Source: JAXHUH01 sp034211175 (GTDB lineage: Bacteria > Actinomycetota > Acidimicrobiia > Acidimicrobiales > CAIXPF01). Taken from it: a stretch of 10,709 nucleotides of DNA. The DNA lies in NCBI GenBank assembly GCA_034211175.1, contig JAXHUH010000337.1, positions 1-10,709 of the forward strand, in the 5' to 3' direction. A program made the position numbers and the translations under genes. Of this stretch, positions 1 to 5,980 are shown in pieces. Within the stretch, counting starts at the first letter, position 1, and each line of letters starts with the position of its first letter. The notes under the pieces were generated by a model. It did no database searches. It worked only from the letters and a program-made list of their open reading frames with translations, and was not told the origin of the DNA.

Positions 1-889
1 GTGGGCTGAGCCCACAGACCAGCGAACCGACGCCGACCACGACCCGCTCGAACAGGCCGAGCCGCACGACCAACGGGTGGGCGACCAGCGTGGCCGCCGG
101 CAGCGCGCTCACGACGAGGGCGCCGCCCAGTGGTTCGAAGCGCCACACCTCGATCGCGCACAGCACGGTGAGGAACAGCGCGCCGACCGCCGCGGCGAAC
201 AGGAGCCCGAAGGCGATGTTGGCGAGGACGACGCCGCGAACACCGGGCGTCCCGTCGGGTTCGTCGTCGCTCGTCGGCTCGGCGACCGGGCCCGAGGACG
301 CGGCGGCGCGCACGGCGGGAAGCGCGAGAACGGCGAGCGCGGCGACGGCCACCGGCGCCTGGACCCAGAAGATGGCCCGCCAGTCGAACACCTGGGTGAG
401 GAGGCCGCCGACGGCGGGGCCGAGCACCGCACCGACGACACCGGCGGCCGACCACGACCGGACGGCGCGGTCGGGTGCGCCGACGACGGCGGTCAGCGTG
501 GGCAGGGTCGCGCTGAGCAGCAGTGCGGCGCCGACACCCTGGACCGTCCGGGCGCCGATCAGCACCTCGATCGTCGATGCGGCGGCGGAGCCGACCGAAC
601 CGGCGGCGAAGAGCACGAGACCGGCTCCGAGCGCCAACGGCGGGGCGACCCGGCCGCCGAGCAGCGCGAGCCCGGCGGCGACCACGACGACCGCGGCCGC
701 GTAGGCGGTGACGACCCAGGACACGGCGACGATGCCCACGTCCATCTCGCCGTAGATGTCGGCGAGCCCGAGCACCACGATCGACGCGTCGGCGAAGGCG
801 AGCGCGACGACGCCGAAGACGAGGGCGCCCGGCCAGCGCGCCGTCGGCGGGCCGGTCGCCAGGTCGGGTCGGTCAGCGGTGTCCACCAC
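1..889 (-). CDS. Major facilitator superfamily transporter, DHA2/EmrB-like (partial, C-terminus outside window)
   Basis: Proton-driven inner-membrane transporter of the major facilitator superfamily; substrate unknown. The reading frame is open to the left window edge, so only about 296 N-terminal residues are visible of perhaps 450-500. A short soluble N-terminus is followed by hydrophobic segments from about residue 20. Residues 113-123 (ARTVQGVGAAL) match the conserved arginine-containing motif B of TM4. Residues 150-164 (GVVGAVLGPAVGGLL) match the antiporter motif C, followed by FDWRAIFWVQAPV, typical of drug:H+ antiporters. The usual motif A (GxLaDrxGrr) between TM2 and TM3 is badly degenerate (about residues 73-84). 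The chosen start is the first of two adjacent GTG codons, with a GAGG-type ribosome site about 6 bases upstream; an in-frame stop lies near 952. It is the third gene of a minus-strand run after the regulator and yjbQ, so it could carry a substrate of the neighbouring catabolic operon, but that is inference. Confidence 0.88.
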   Translation of the reverse strand, partial: MVDTADRPDLATGPPTARWPGALVFGVVALAFADASIVVLGLADIYGEMDVGIVAVSWVVTAYAAAVVVVAAGLALLGGRVAPPLALGAGLVLFAAGSVGSAAASTIEVLIGARTVQGVGAALLLSATLPTLTAVVGAPDRAVRSWSAAGVVGAVLGPAVGGLLTQVFDWRAIFWVQAPVAVAALAVLALPAVRAAASSGPVAEPTSDDEPDGTPGVRGVVLANIAFGLLFAAAVGALFLTVLCAIEVWRFEPLGGALVVSALPAATLVAHPLVVRLGLFERVVVGVGSLVCGLSP

Positions 890-986
890 GGCCTGCCTCG
901 ATCGTCGGGGTTCTTCGCGCCCAGTGGACCGCGCCCACCTGTGGGGACGTCATGAGCCGGGCGTCACAGGCGTCGGGCGTGAGGAC

Positions 987-1388
987 TCAGCCGGCGAGGA
1001 AGCTGAGGCGGAGCTTGCGGCGGGGGTTGTCGGCGTTGGTGTCGACGAGGACGATCGACTGCCAGGTCCCCAGGGCCATCCGCCCGCCGACGACGGGGAT
1101 CGAAAGCGACGGGCTGACGAGGAGCGGTAGGACGTGGTCGGCGCCGTGGCCGTGGCTGCCATGGCGGTGGACCCAGCGGTCGTCGCGGGGTAGCAGGCGC
1201 TCGAGGGTCTCGGCGACGTCGGGCTCGGTCCCGGCACCCAGCTCGAAGAGCGCCAGCCCGCAGGTCGCGTGGGGGGCGAACAGGTGGAGGAGGCCGTCGC
1301 CCCGGCCGGCGACGAAGTCGGCCGCCTCCGAGGTCACGTCGGTGACCCAGCGATCGCCCGTCGTCAGCTGCAGCTCGGTGGTGTCCAC
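987..1388 (-). CDS. yjbQ: YjbQ / UPF0047 family protein
   Basis: Small single-domain protein of the YjbQ/UPF0047 family. Members are often annotated as secondary thiamine-phosphate synthases because some rescue thiE mutants, but the true role is unsettled. Its 133 residues match the family's usual length. Family signatures are visible: HATCGLALFE (residues 40-49), the His-rich stretch 74-85 leading into the conserved His-Leu segment, SLSIPVVGGRMALGTWQSIV (94-113; the GTWQ motif is diagnostic), and the terminal NPRRKLRLSF. The start is GTG; no better start lies nearby, and only a weak GGCAGG is visible upstream. It follows the RpiR-type regulator on the same strand after 85 bases and precedes the MFS gene by 97 bases. 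The His-rich stretch (six His in 12 residues) has more histidines than I would expect from the usual motif. Confidence 0.94.
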   Translation of the reverse strand: MDTTELQLTTGDRWVTDVTSEAADFVAGRGDGLLHLFAPHATCGLALFELGAGTEPDVAETLERLLPRDDRWVHRHGSHGHGADHVLPLLVSPSLSIPVVGGRMALGTWQSIVLVDTNADNPRRKLRLSFLAG

Positions 1389-1447
1389 CTCGGACAGCCT
1401 GCCAGGTCCCGCCGTGCGGCCGAGGTCACGGAGTCCCGACCAGGCAC

Positions 1448-1461
1448 CCGGCGGCCGCCGG
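1448..1461. repeat. 14-bp perfect GC palindrome after the regulator gene
   Basis: CCGGCGGCCGCCGG is its own reverse complement and lies just downstream of the stop codon of the RpiR-type gene, in the 85-base gap before yjbQ. No T-run follows on the minus strand. It might attenuate read-through or be a chance GC palindrome. Confidence 0.3.
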
Positions 1462-1473
1462 CGACCACGGGCG

Positions 1474-2397
1474 TCAGCCGCCCCGGCCGTCCTCGAGGGC
1501 TTCGAGCGCGTCGAAGCGGGCGACGCGGGACTCCGCTTCCGGGCCGAGGCGACCGATCGTGGCGGCCGCGAGGACCTCGATCAGCGCGAACGCCCCCGTG
1601 GTGCCGTCGTGAGGCAGCGGGCTCTCCACCGCTGCTGTGAAGACCGAGTTCGCATGGCGGGCCAGCGGTGAGAGGTAGCGGTCGGTGATCAGGACGACCT
1701 CGGCGCCGACCGAGGCGGCGTGGCGGCCGAACGCCACCGTTGACGCCTGGTAGCGCCGGTAGTCGAACAGCACGACGACCGCGTGCTCGTCCAAGTCGAG
1801 CTGGGCCCGCAGCACGGCTCCCGACTCGGGACCGACGACGTGGACGTCGCGGCGCACGAGTTGGAGGTGGAACGCGAGGTGCGAGGCCAGGACCCAGCTC
1901 ATGCGACCGCCACCGACGTACACGGGCCGCTCGACGTCGGCCAGCGCGTCGACCGTGCGTTCGAGCGCGGCGAGGTCGATCTCGCGCAAGGAGGCGGTCA
2001 CGGTACGGGTCAGCACGTCGGCCGCCTGCTCGATCAGCTCCTCGAGCGACGAGGGGCTGCCGCCGGACCGGTTCACCGGCGACGCGAGCATCGATGCGAC
2101 CTCGCCCAGCAACGCGTCGCGGAAGTCGCCGTAGCCGTCGAACCCGAGCTTGGTCAGCAACCGGAGCACCGTCGGAGCGCTGACACCTGCGTCGTCGGCC
2201 AGGCGGGTCACCGGTTGGAGGCCGGCGATCGGGTACGAGCCGAGGACGACCTCAGCGATCCGTCGCTCGGACTCGGTCATCGACGCCTCGAGGCCGCGGA
2301 GGCGGTCCGCGACGGTCGCAACACCGGGCGGGGAGGTCCCGGTCAAGGCAGGGGGGCGTGGCGCGGGACGGGCGACCTCGTCATGTTCGCCGAGCAT
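1474..2397 (-). CDS. RpiR-family transcriptional regulator (HTH_6 + SIS domain)
   Basis: Cytoplasmic one-component regulator, 307 residues from the chosen ATG. After a Pro-rich extension of about 27 residues, residues 28-105 form the RpiR N-terminal domain: the TESERRIAEVVL helix, then a helix-turn-helix at about 60-86 (VTRLADDAGVSAPTVLRLLTKLGF). Residues 145-285 form a SIS fold (VYVGGGRMSWVLASHLAF, later GAEVVLITDRYLSPLARHAN). Most SIS domains bind phosphosugars through a Ser/Gly-rich loop; here that position reads LFDYRRYQAS (210-219), so the ligand may not be a phosphosugar. An in-frame GTG lies 9 bases upstream (2406), but a TAACAT -10-like box at 2410-2415 would put transcription initiation near 2403, which favours the ATG. 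It is divergent from the Rieske operon across about 65 bases, so it probably controls that operon and itself. It belongs to the RpiR family rather than LysR, the type I recall for aniline clusters. Confidence 0.93.
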   Translation of the reverse strand: MLGEHDEVARPAPRPPALTGTSPPGVATVADRLRGLEASMTESERRIAEVVLGSYPIAGLQPVTRLADDAGVSAPTVLRLLTKLGFDGYGDFRDALLGEVASMLASPVNRSGGSPSSLEELIEQAADVLTRTVTASLREIDLAALERTVDALADVERPVYVGGGRMSWVLASHLAFHLQLVRRDVHVVGPESGAVLRAQLDLDEHAVVVLFDYRRYQASTVAFGRHAASVGAEVVLITDRYLSPLARHANSVFTAAVESPLPHDGTTGAFALIEVLAAATIGRLGPEAESRVARFDALEALEDGRGG

Positions 2398-2409
2398 ACG
2401 GGACACGCG

Positions 2410-2438
2410 ATGTTAACGATCAAACACTCACTTTGTCC
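2410..2438 (-). promoter_or_regulatory. Candidate promoter of the RpiR-type regulator gene
   Basis: Read on the minus strand, TAACAT (2415-2410) fits the actinobacterial TAnnnT -10 box. A GGACAA/AGGACA element about 17-18 bases upstream (2433-2439) is a partial match to TTGACA. The predicted initiation point is a few bases before the ATG at 2397, so the leader would be very short. This is a pattern match only. Confidence 0.4.
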
Positions 2439-2440
2439 TC

Positions 2441-2456
2441 TGTACAGATATATACA
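2441..2456. promoter_or_regulatory. Imperfect palindrome, candidate operator overlapping the -10 region of the catabolic operon
   Basis: TGTACAGATATATACA has TGTA/TACA outer arms and pairs at 6 of 8 symmetric positions. It sits in the only AT-rich patch of the region and ends 6 bases before the ATG of the oxygenase alpha gene. TATATA/TATACA inside it can serve as a -10 box, placing +1 at about 2461-2463. A regulator bound here would block that promoter. The arms resemble those of the operator of HexR, another RpiR-family protein (TGTA...TACA), though with a spacing one base longer. Binding by the divergent regulator is inferred. Confidence 0.45.
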
Positions 2457-2462
2457 TGGCCC

Positions 2463-3761
2463 ATGTCAGCCCGCGACACCGCTCATCCGCTCGACGAACT
2501 GGTTCGCGACGACCGGGTGCACCGCAGCCTCTACACCGATCCGTCGGTCTTCGAGACCGAGGTGACCCGGGTGTTCGGGGCCACGTGGACGTACCTCGCC
2601 CACGAGAGCGAGCTGCCGGAGACCAATGACTTCGTCACCCGCCCGCTCGGCCGCCGCCCGGTGATCGTCACCCGCGACCGCGACGGCGAGGTCGTCGTGC
2701 TGTTCAACCGGTGCAGCCACCGGGGCGCCACCGTCTGTCGGGCCGAGGCGGGCAACACCCGCATCTTCACGTGTCCCTACCACGCCTGGAAGTTCAACGA
2801 GCACGGCAGCCTGGTCGCCGTCCCGTTCAAGCGGGCCTACCGCGACGACCTGCGCCAGGACGAGCTCGGGCTCGGTCGGGTCCGGTGCGAGAGCTACCGC
2901 GGCTTCGTGTTCGCCACCCTCGACCCGCACCAGCCGCCGCTGGCCGAGCACCTCGGCCCGGCGGCCCGTCGCCTCGACGAGTGGATCGACCGGTCGCCGA
3001 CGGGCGAGGTGTTCGTCCGCCACGGCGCGATGCGTCTGGAGTGCCGGTCGAACTGGAAGCTCATCCTCGACAACTCGGCGGACGGCCTCCACGCCGGCTT
3101 CTCCCACCGTTCGCTGCTCACGATGCGCCACCAGCGCTACGGAGCGGGCGTCGACATGCAGTACACCCTGGAGGACGTCGACGCCGGCGCGCAGTACGTC
3201 CAGGACCTCGGCAACGGCAACACCTTCCTCGACCAGCGCGGCGAGATCCCCCGCTACTGGCCCCAGGCGGCGCCGAGCCCCGGACGGGAGGCCTACGAGG
3301 CCGTCCTGCGGGAGCGCCTGGGCGACGACGCCGCGCTCGAACACCTCGAGGCGGCCGTCGGTTCGGGCATGAACCTCAACATCTTCCCGAACCTGTTGAT
3401 CATCGGGAACCAGATCCAGGTCGTCACGCCGATCGACGTCGACCGCACCGTCATGACGTGGTGGTCGACCTCGATCGGCGGCGTGCCCGACGAGATCAAC
3501 AGCATCCGGATGCGCCTCCAGGAGGACTTCCCGAACTTCGGCGAACCCGACGACATCGCCAACTTCGAGGAGTGCCAGCGCGGCCTCGCCATCCCCGAGG
3601 CCGAGTGGGTGATGACCCACCGCCACCTGCACGGCCTCGACGAGCACCTCGACGAGCACGGCCTCGTCACCGGTCCGGCGTCCGACGAGCTTCCCGTGCG
3701 GGCGTTCTGGCGACGCTGGCACGAGCTGATGACCTCCGAGCGGAAGCTGGTGGCCCAGTGA
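2463..3761 (+). CDS. Rieske non-heme iron ring-hydroxylating oxygenase, alpha (large) subunit; aniline-dioxygenase type inferred
   Basis: Catalytic subunit of a two-subunit aromatic ring-hydroxylating oxygenase, 432 residues, cytoplasmic. The Rieske [2Fe-2S] ligands are Cys84-x-His86 (CSHRG) and Cys104-x2-His107 (CPYHAWKF). The mononuclear iron site is DNSADGLHAGFSH: bridging Asp207, ligands His210 and His215. The third ligand is in DDIANFEECQ (Asp363 or Asp364), aligned with the DDNDNMET region of naphthalene dioxygenase. All key residues are present. It overlaps the beta subunit by 4 bases and is followed by a GS-like ligase and a GATase-like gene, the gene set of aniline dioxygenases (atdA/tdn). 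The start is the ATG just after the AT-rich promoter. There is no Shine-Dalgarno and a -10-like box ends about 6-8 bases upstream, so translation is probably leaderless. An in-frame ATG at 2358 lies inside the divergent regulator gene and was rejected. Substrate assignment rests on context only. Confidence 0.96.
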   Translation: MSARDTAHPLDELVRDDRVHRSLYTDPSVFETEVTRVFGATWTYLAHESELPETNDFVTRPLGRRPVIVTRDRDGEVVVLFNRCSHRGATVCRAEAGNTRIFTCPYHAWKFNEHGSLVAVPFKRAYRDDLRQDELGLGRVRCESYRGFVFATLDPHQPPLAEHLGPAARRLDEWIDRSPTGEVFVRHGAMRLECRSNWKLILDNSADGLHAGFSHRSLLTMRHQRYGAGVDMQYTLEDVDAGAQYVQDLGNGNTFLDQRGEIPRYWPQAAPSPGREAYEAVLRERLGDDAALEHLEAAVGSGMNLNIFPNLLIIGNQIQVVTPIDVDRTVMTWWSTSIGGVPDEINSIRMRLQEDFPNFGEPDDIANFEECQRGLAIPEAEWVMTHRHLHGLDEHLDEHGLVTGPASDELPVRAFWRRWHELMTSERKLVAQ

Positions 3762-4351
3762 GCGACACCGTGCGACCGACCGTCAACGACCTCGTCTCCT
3801 CCTACGTCGACGACACCTTCTACGACGTGCTCCGCCGTGACATCGCCGAGTGGGCCGCCGCGGGTGCGCCACCGCGAGGCGACCAGGCCCACGAGATCGC
3901 GACGCTCCTGCTCCACGAGGCGTGGCTCGCCGACCAGCAGGACTACGAGGGCTGGCTCGACCTCTACACCGACGACTGCCTGTACTGGGTGCCGATCGGC
4001 CCCGGGCTCCCCGACCCGCAGCGCCACGTCACGATCGCGTGTGACGACCGCCGCCGCCTGCTCGACCGCGTCGGCTGGCTCCGCACCGACCTCGCCTACG
4101 CGCAGATCCCACCGTCACGCACCGCACACCAGCTCACCGGCAGCGTCGTGGTGCCGTCCGCCGACCCCGACGAGCTCAAGGTGCGCAGCTCACTCGTCGT
4201 CCACGAGCAACGCACCGGCGACACCCGCTCACTCGGCGGCTGGTGCGGCCACGTGCTCGTGCGCCACGGAGACGCCTTGCGCATCCGCCGAAAGGTCGTC
4301 TCCCTCGTCGACTCCGAACACGCCCAGCACAACCTGACGTTCCTGCTCTGA
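3758..4351 (+). CDS. Ring-hydroxylating oxygenase beta (small) subunit
   Basis: Small subunit of the Rieske oxygenase, 197 residues, with the NTF2/SnoaL-like cone fold. It normally has a structural role in the alpha3-beta3 hexamer. Recognisable family features are an N-terminal helix followed by HEIATLLLHEAWLADQQDYE, the WLDLYTDDCLYWVPIG segment (about 66-81), CDDRRRLLDRVGWL, PPSRTAHQLTGSV, and a terminal strand with RRKVVSLVDSEHAQHNLTFLL. The length exceeds the 160-180 residues common for BenB-type subunits, mainly through an N-terminal extension of about 30 residues. It starts at the GTG of a GTGA overlap with the alpha stop codon, so the two are translationally coupled, as expected for equimolar subunits. 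The same frame runs open far upstream inside the alpha gene, but that part is Arg/Pro-rich shadow sequence. Confidence 0.95.
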   Translation: MSDTVRPTVNDLVSSYVDDTFYDVLRRDIAEWAAAGAPPRGDQAHEIATLLLHEAWLADQQDYEGWLDLYTDDCLYWVPIGPGLPDPQRHVTIACDDRRRLLDRVGWLRTDLAYAQIPPSRTAHQLTGSVVVPSADPDELKVRSSLVVHEQRTGDTRSLGGWCGHVLVRHGDALRIRRKVVSLVDSEHAQHNLTFLL

Positions 4352-4459
4352 GCGGACGCCGCCCGTACCCGGGTGCCTCCCGTTGTGCCCGTCGTCCCCC
4401 GTTCCGCCATGCCCCGACGCAACCCCCCTCCCCCCGGACCCGAAGGAAGAGGCCACCCC
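4352..4459 (+). other. C-rich, G-poor intergenic leader inside the catabolic operon
   Basis: This 108-base spacer is the only sizeable gap in an otherwise tightly packed operon. It contains runs such as GTCCCCC and CCCCCCTCCCCCC and is conspicuously low in G from about 4384 to 4438. No clear intrinsic hairpin with a T-run is visible. Its composition resembles a Rho-loading or unstructured mRNA segment, or a leader with its own weak promoter. I cannot tell which. Confidence 0.3.
4442..4452 (+). promoter_or_regulatory. Strong ribosome binding site of the GS-like gene
   Basis: GAAGGAAGAGG ends 7 bases before the ATG at 4460 and is the best Shine-Dalgarno sequence in the operon. It fixes that ATG over the in-frame ATG at 4373, whose extension would be a Pro/Arg-rich tail unlike any GS N-terminus. 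Confidence 0.75.
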
Positions 4460-5977
4460 ATGACCACCCTCCTCGACACCGCCGCATCCGTCGGCAAGGA
4501 CGACTTCATCGCGCGCCACCGGCTGTGGAGCGCCGAGCAGCAGGAGGCGGCGCAGCGGGTGCGGTCCCAGCTGCGCGAGCACGACATCCGTTTCGTGCGG
4601 GTCACCATGGTCGACCCCCATGGCAAGCAGCGGGGCAAGACGCTGCTCGCCGACGCGTTCGAGGGCGTCCTGCGCAACGGCGTCGACTTCTCCACCGCCG
4701 CCTACCACTTCGACACCGCGGACGCGATCGTCTACGACGCGTTCCAGGCCGGCGGCGGCCTCGGGATCTCGCAGATGTCGGGCTTCCCCGACGCGGTACT
4801 GGTCCCCGACCCGACGACGTTCCGCATCCTGCCGTGGGCGCCGAAGACGGCGTGGGTCATCGGCGACATCTACTTCGACGACGGCACGCCGATGCCCTTC
4901 GACGCCCGCAGCGTCCTGAAGCAGTCGCTCGAGACCCTCGGCGCGGCCGGCTACCAGTACCTGGCCGGACTCGAGGTCGAGTTCTACCTGACCAGAGTGG
5001 TGTCCACGTCGCTGGCGCCCGATCAGCTCGGCGGGCCGGGCCAGCCGGCGATCCCCCCGGTCGTCGAGGCGGTGGCGAACGGCTACTGCTACCAGTCGGA
5101 TGACCACCAGGACCAGATCGAGGAGATCCTGGCCGTGCTGGCCGACAACATCCTCGGTGTCGACCTGCCCCTGCGCACCATGGAGGACGAGTGGGGGCCG
5201 GGCCAGTGCGAGTTCACCTTCGCCCCCATGCTCGGCCTCGCCGGCGCCGACGCCATGATGTTGTTCAAGTCGACGGTGAAGCAGGTGTCCCGGCGGATGG
5301 GCCTGCACGCGACGTTCATGTGCCGCCCCGGCCTACCGAGCTTCTTCTCGAGCGGCTGGCACCTCCACCAGAGCCTCGTCGGCGCCGACGGCACCAACGC
5401 GTTCGCGACGCCGGAGGGGTCGACCGAGGCGATCTCGCCGGTCGGGCGGAACTTCGTCGGCGGGATCCTCGAGCACGCGACCGCCGCCTCGGTGCTCACC
5501 ACGCCGACCGTCAACGGCTACCGCCGACGCAAGCCGTTCTCGCTCGCCCCCGACCGGGCGACCTGGGGCCACGACAACCGGGCGGCGATGGTGCGCCTCC
5601 AGGGCGGTCCCGGCGACCCGAGCACCCACGTCGAGAACCGGGTGGGCGAGCCGGCCGCCAACCCCTACCTCTACCTGGCCAGCCAGGTCGTCGCGGGGCT
5701 CGACGGGCTGGATCGCGGCCTCGATCCCGGCCCGTTCGAGGTCGAGCCCTACTCGGCCACCGAGCGGCCGCTGCTGCCGACGTCGCTGGGTGAGGCCCTG
5801 TCGCTGCTGAAGGCGAGCACGGTGTACCGGGAGGCGTTCGGCGACGCGTTCGTCGACTGGTACGTGGGGCTCAAGGAGTCGGAGGTGAACCGGTTCCTGG
5901 CGGCCGAGCCGAACTGGGAGGACGATCCCGACACGGTGACGACGTGGGAGCACAACGAGTACTTCTCGCAGTACTGA
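4460..5977 (+). CDS. Glutamine-synthetase-like gamma-glutamylamide ligase (AtdA1/TdnQ/IpuC type inferred)
   Basis: ATP-dependent ligase of the glutamine synthetase fold, 505 residues. By context it probably joins glutamate to an amine to give a gamma-glutamylamide. GS hallmarks are in order: LEVEFYL (171-177, metal ligands Glu172/Glu174), EWGPGQCEF (244-252), SGWHLHQSL (298-306, replacing GSGMHxHxS), NGYRRRKPF...WGHDNRAAMVR (352-379) and HVENRVGEPAANPYL (390-404, ADP/glutamate-site Glu392 and Arg394). The ATP, metal and glutamate sites therefore look intact. The FDGSSI(x)GW segment that supplies the ammonium-site Asp of true GS is not recognisable. The corresponding N-terminal part (about 76-118) is longer and diverged, as expected if ammonia is replaced by a larger amine. 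It follows the oxygenase beta gene after 108 bases and precedes the GATase-like gene by 3 bases. Alternatives are ligases for isopropylamine, ethanolamine or polyamines, but the Rieske partners favour an aromatic amine. Confidence 0.95.
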   Translation: MTTLLDTAASVGKDDFIARHRLWSAEQQEAAQRVRSQLREHDIRFVRVTMVDPHGKQRGKTLLADAFEGVLRNGVDFSTAAYHFDTADAIVYDAFQAGGGLGISQMSGFPDAVLVPDPTTFRILPWAPKTAWVIGDIYFDDGTPMPFDARSVLKQSLETLGAAGYQYLAGLEVEFYLTRVVSTSLAPDQLGGPGQPAIPPVVEAVANGYCYQSDDHQDQIEEILAVLADNILGVDLPLRTMEDEWGPGQCEFTFAPMLGLAGADAMMLFKSTVKQVSRRMGLHATFMCRPGLPSFFSSGWHLHQSLVGADGTNAFATPEGSTEAISPVGRNFVGGILEHATAASVLTTPTVNGYRRRKPFSLAPDRATWGHDNRAAMVRLQGGPGDPSTHVENRVGEPAANPYLYLASQVVAGLDGLDRGLDPGPFEVEPYSATERPLLPTSLGEALSLLKASTVYREAFGDAFVDWYVGLKESEVNRFLAAEPNWEDDPDTVTTWEHNEYFSQY

Positions 5978-5980
5978 CCC

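Noticed and set aside
77..955. 292-residue plus-strand open frame
   Set aside because: It is antisense to the MFS transporter gene and encodes an Arg/Gly/Asp-rich protein without any domain. The minus strand shows clear MFS motifs.
2358..2462. 35-residue N-terminal extension of the oxygenase alpha subunit
   Set aside because: It would start inside the regulator gene and run through the divergent promoter. The family N-terminus fits the ATG at 2463.
2466..3722. 418-residue minus-strand open frame opposite the alpha subunit
   Set aside because: Composition is Val/Asp/Arg/Glu-rich shadow of a GC-rich coding frame with no motif, and the sense strand encodes an intact Rieske protein.
2711..3757. 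Long upstream extension in the beta-subunit frame
   Set aside because: It is the Arg/Pro-rich out-of-frame reading of the alpha gene; the real beta begins at the GTGA overlap at 3758.
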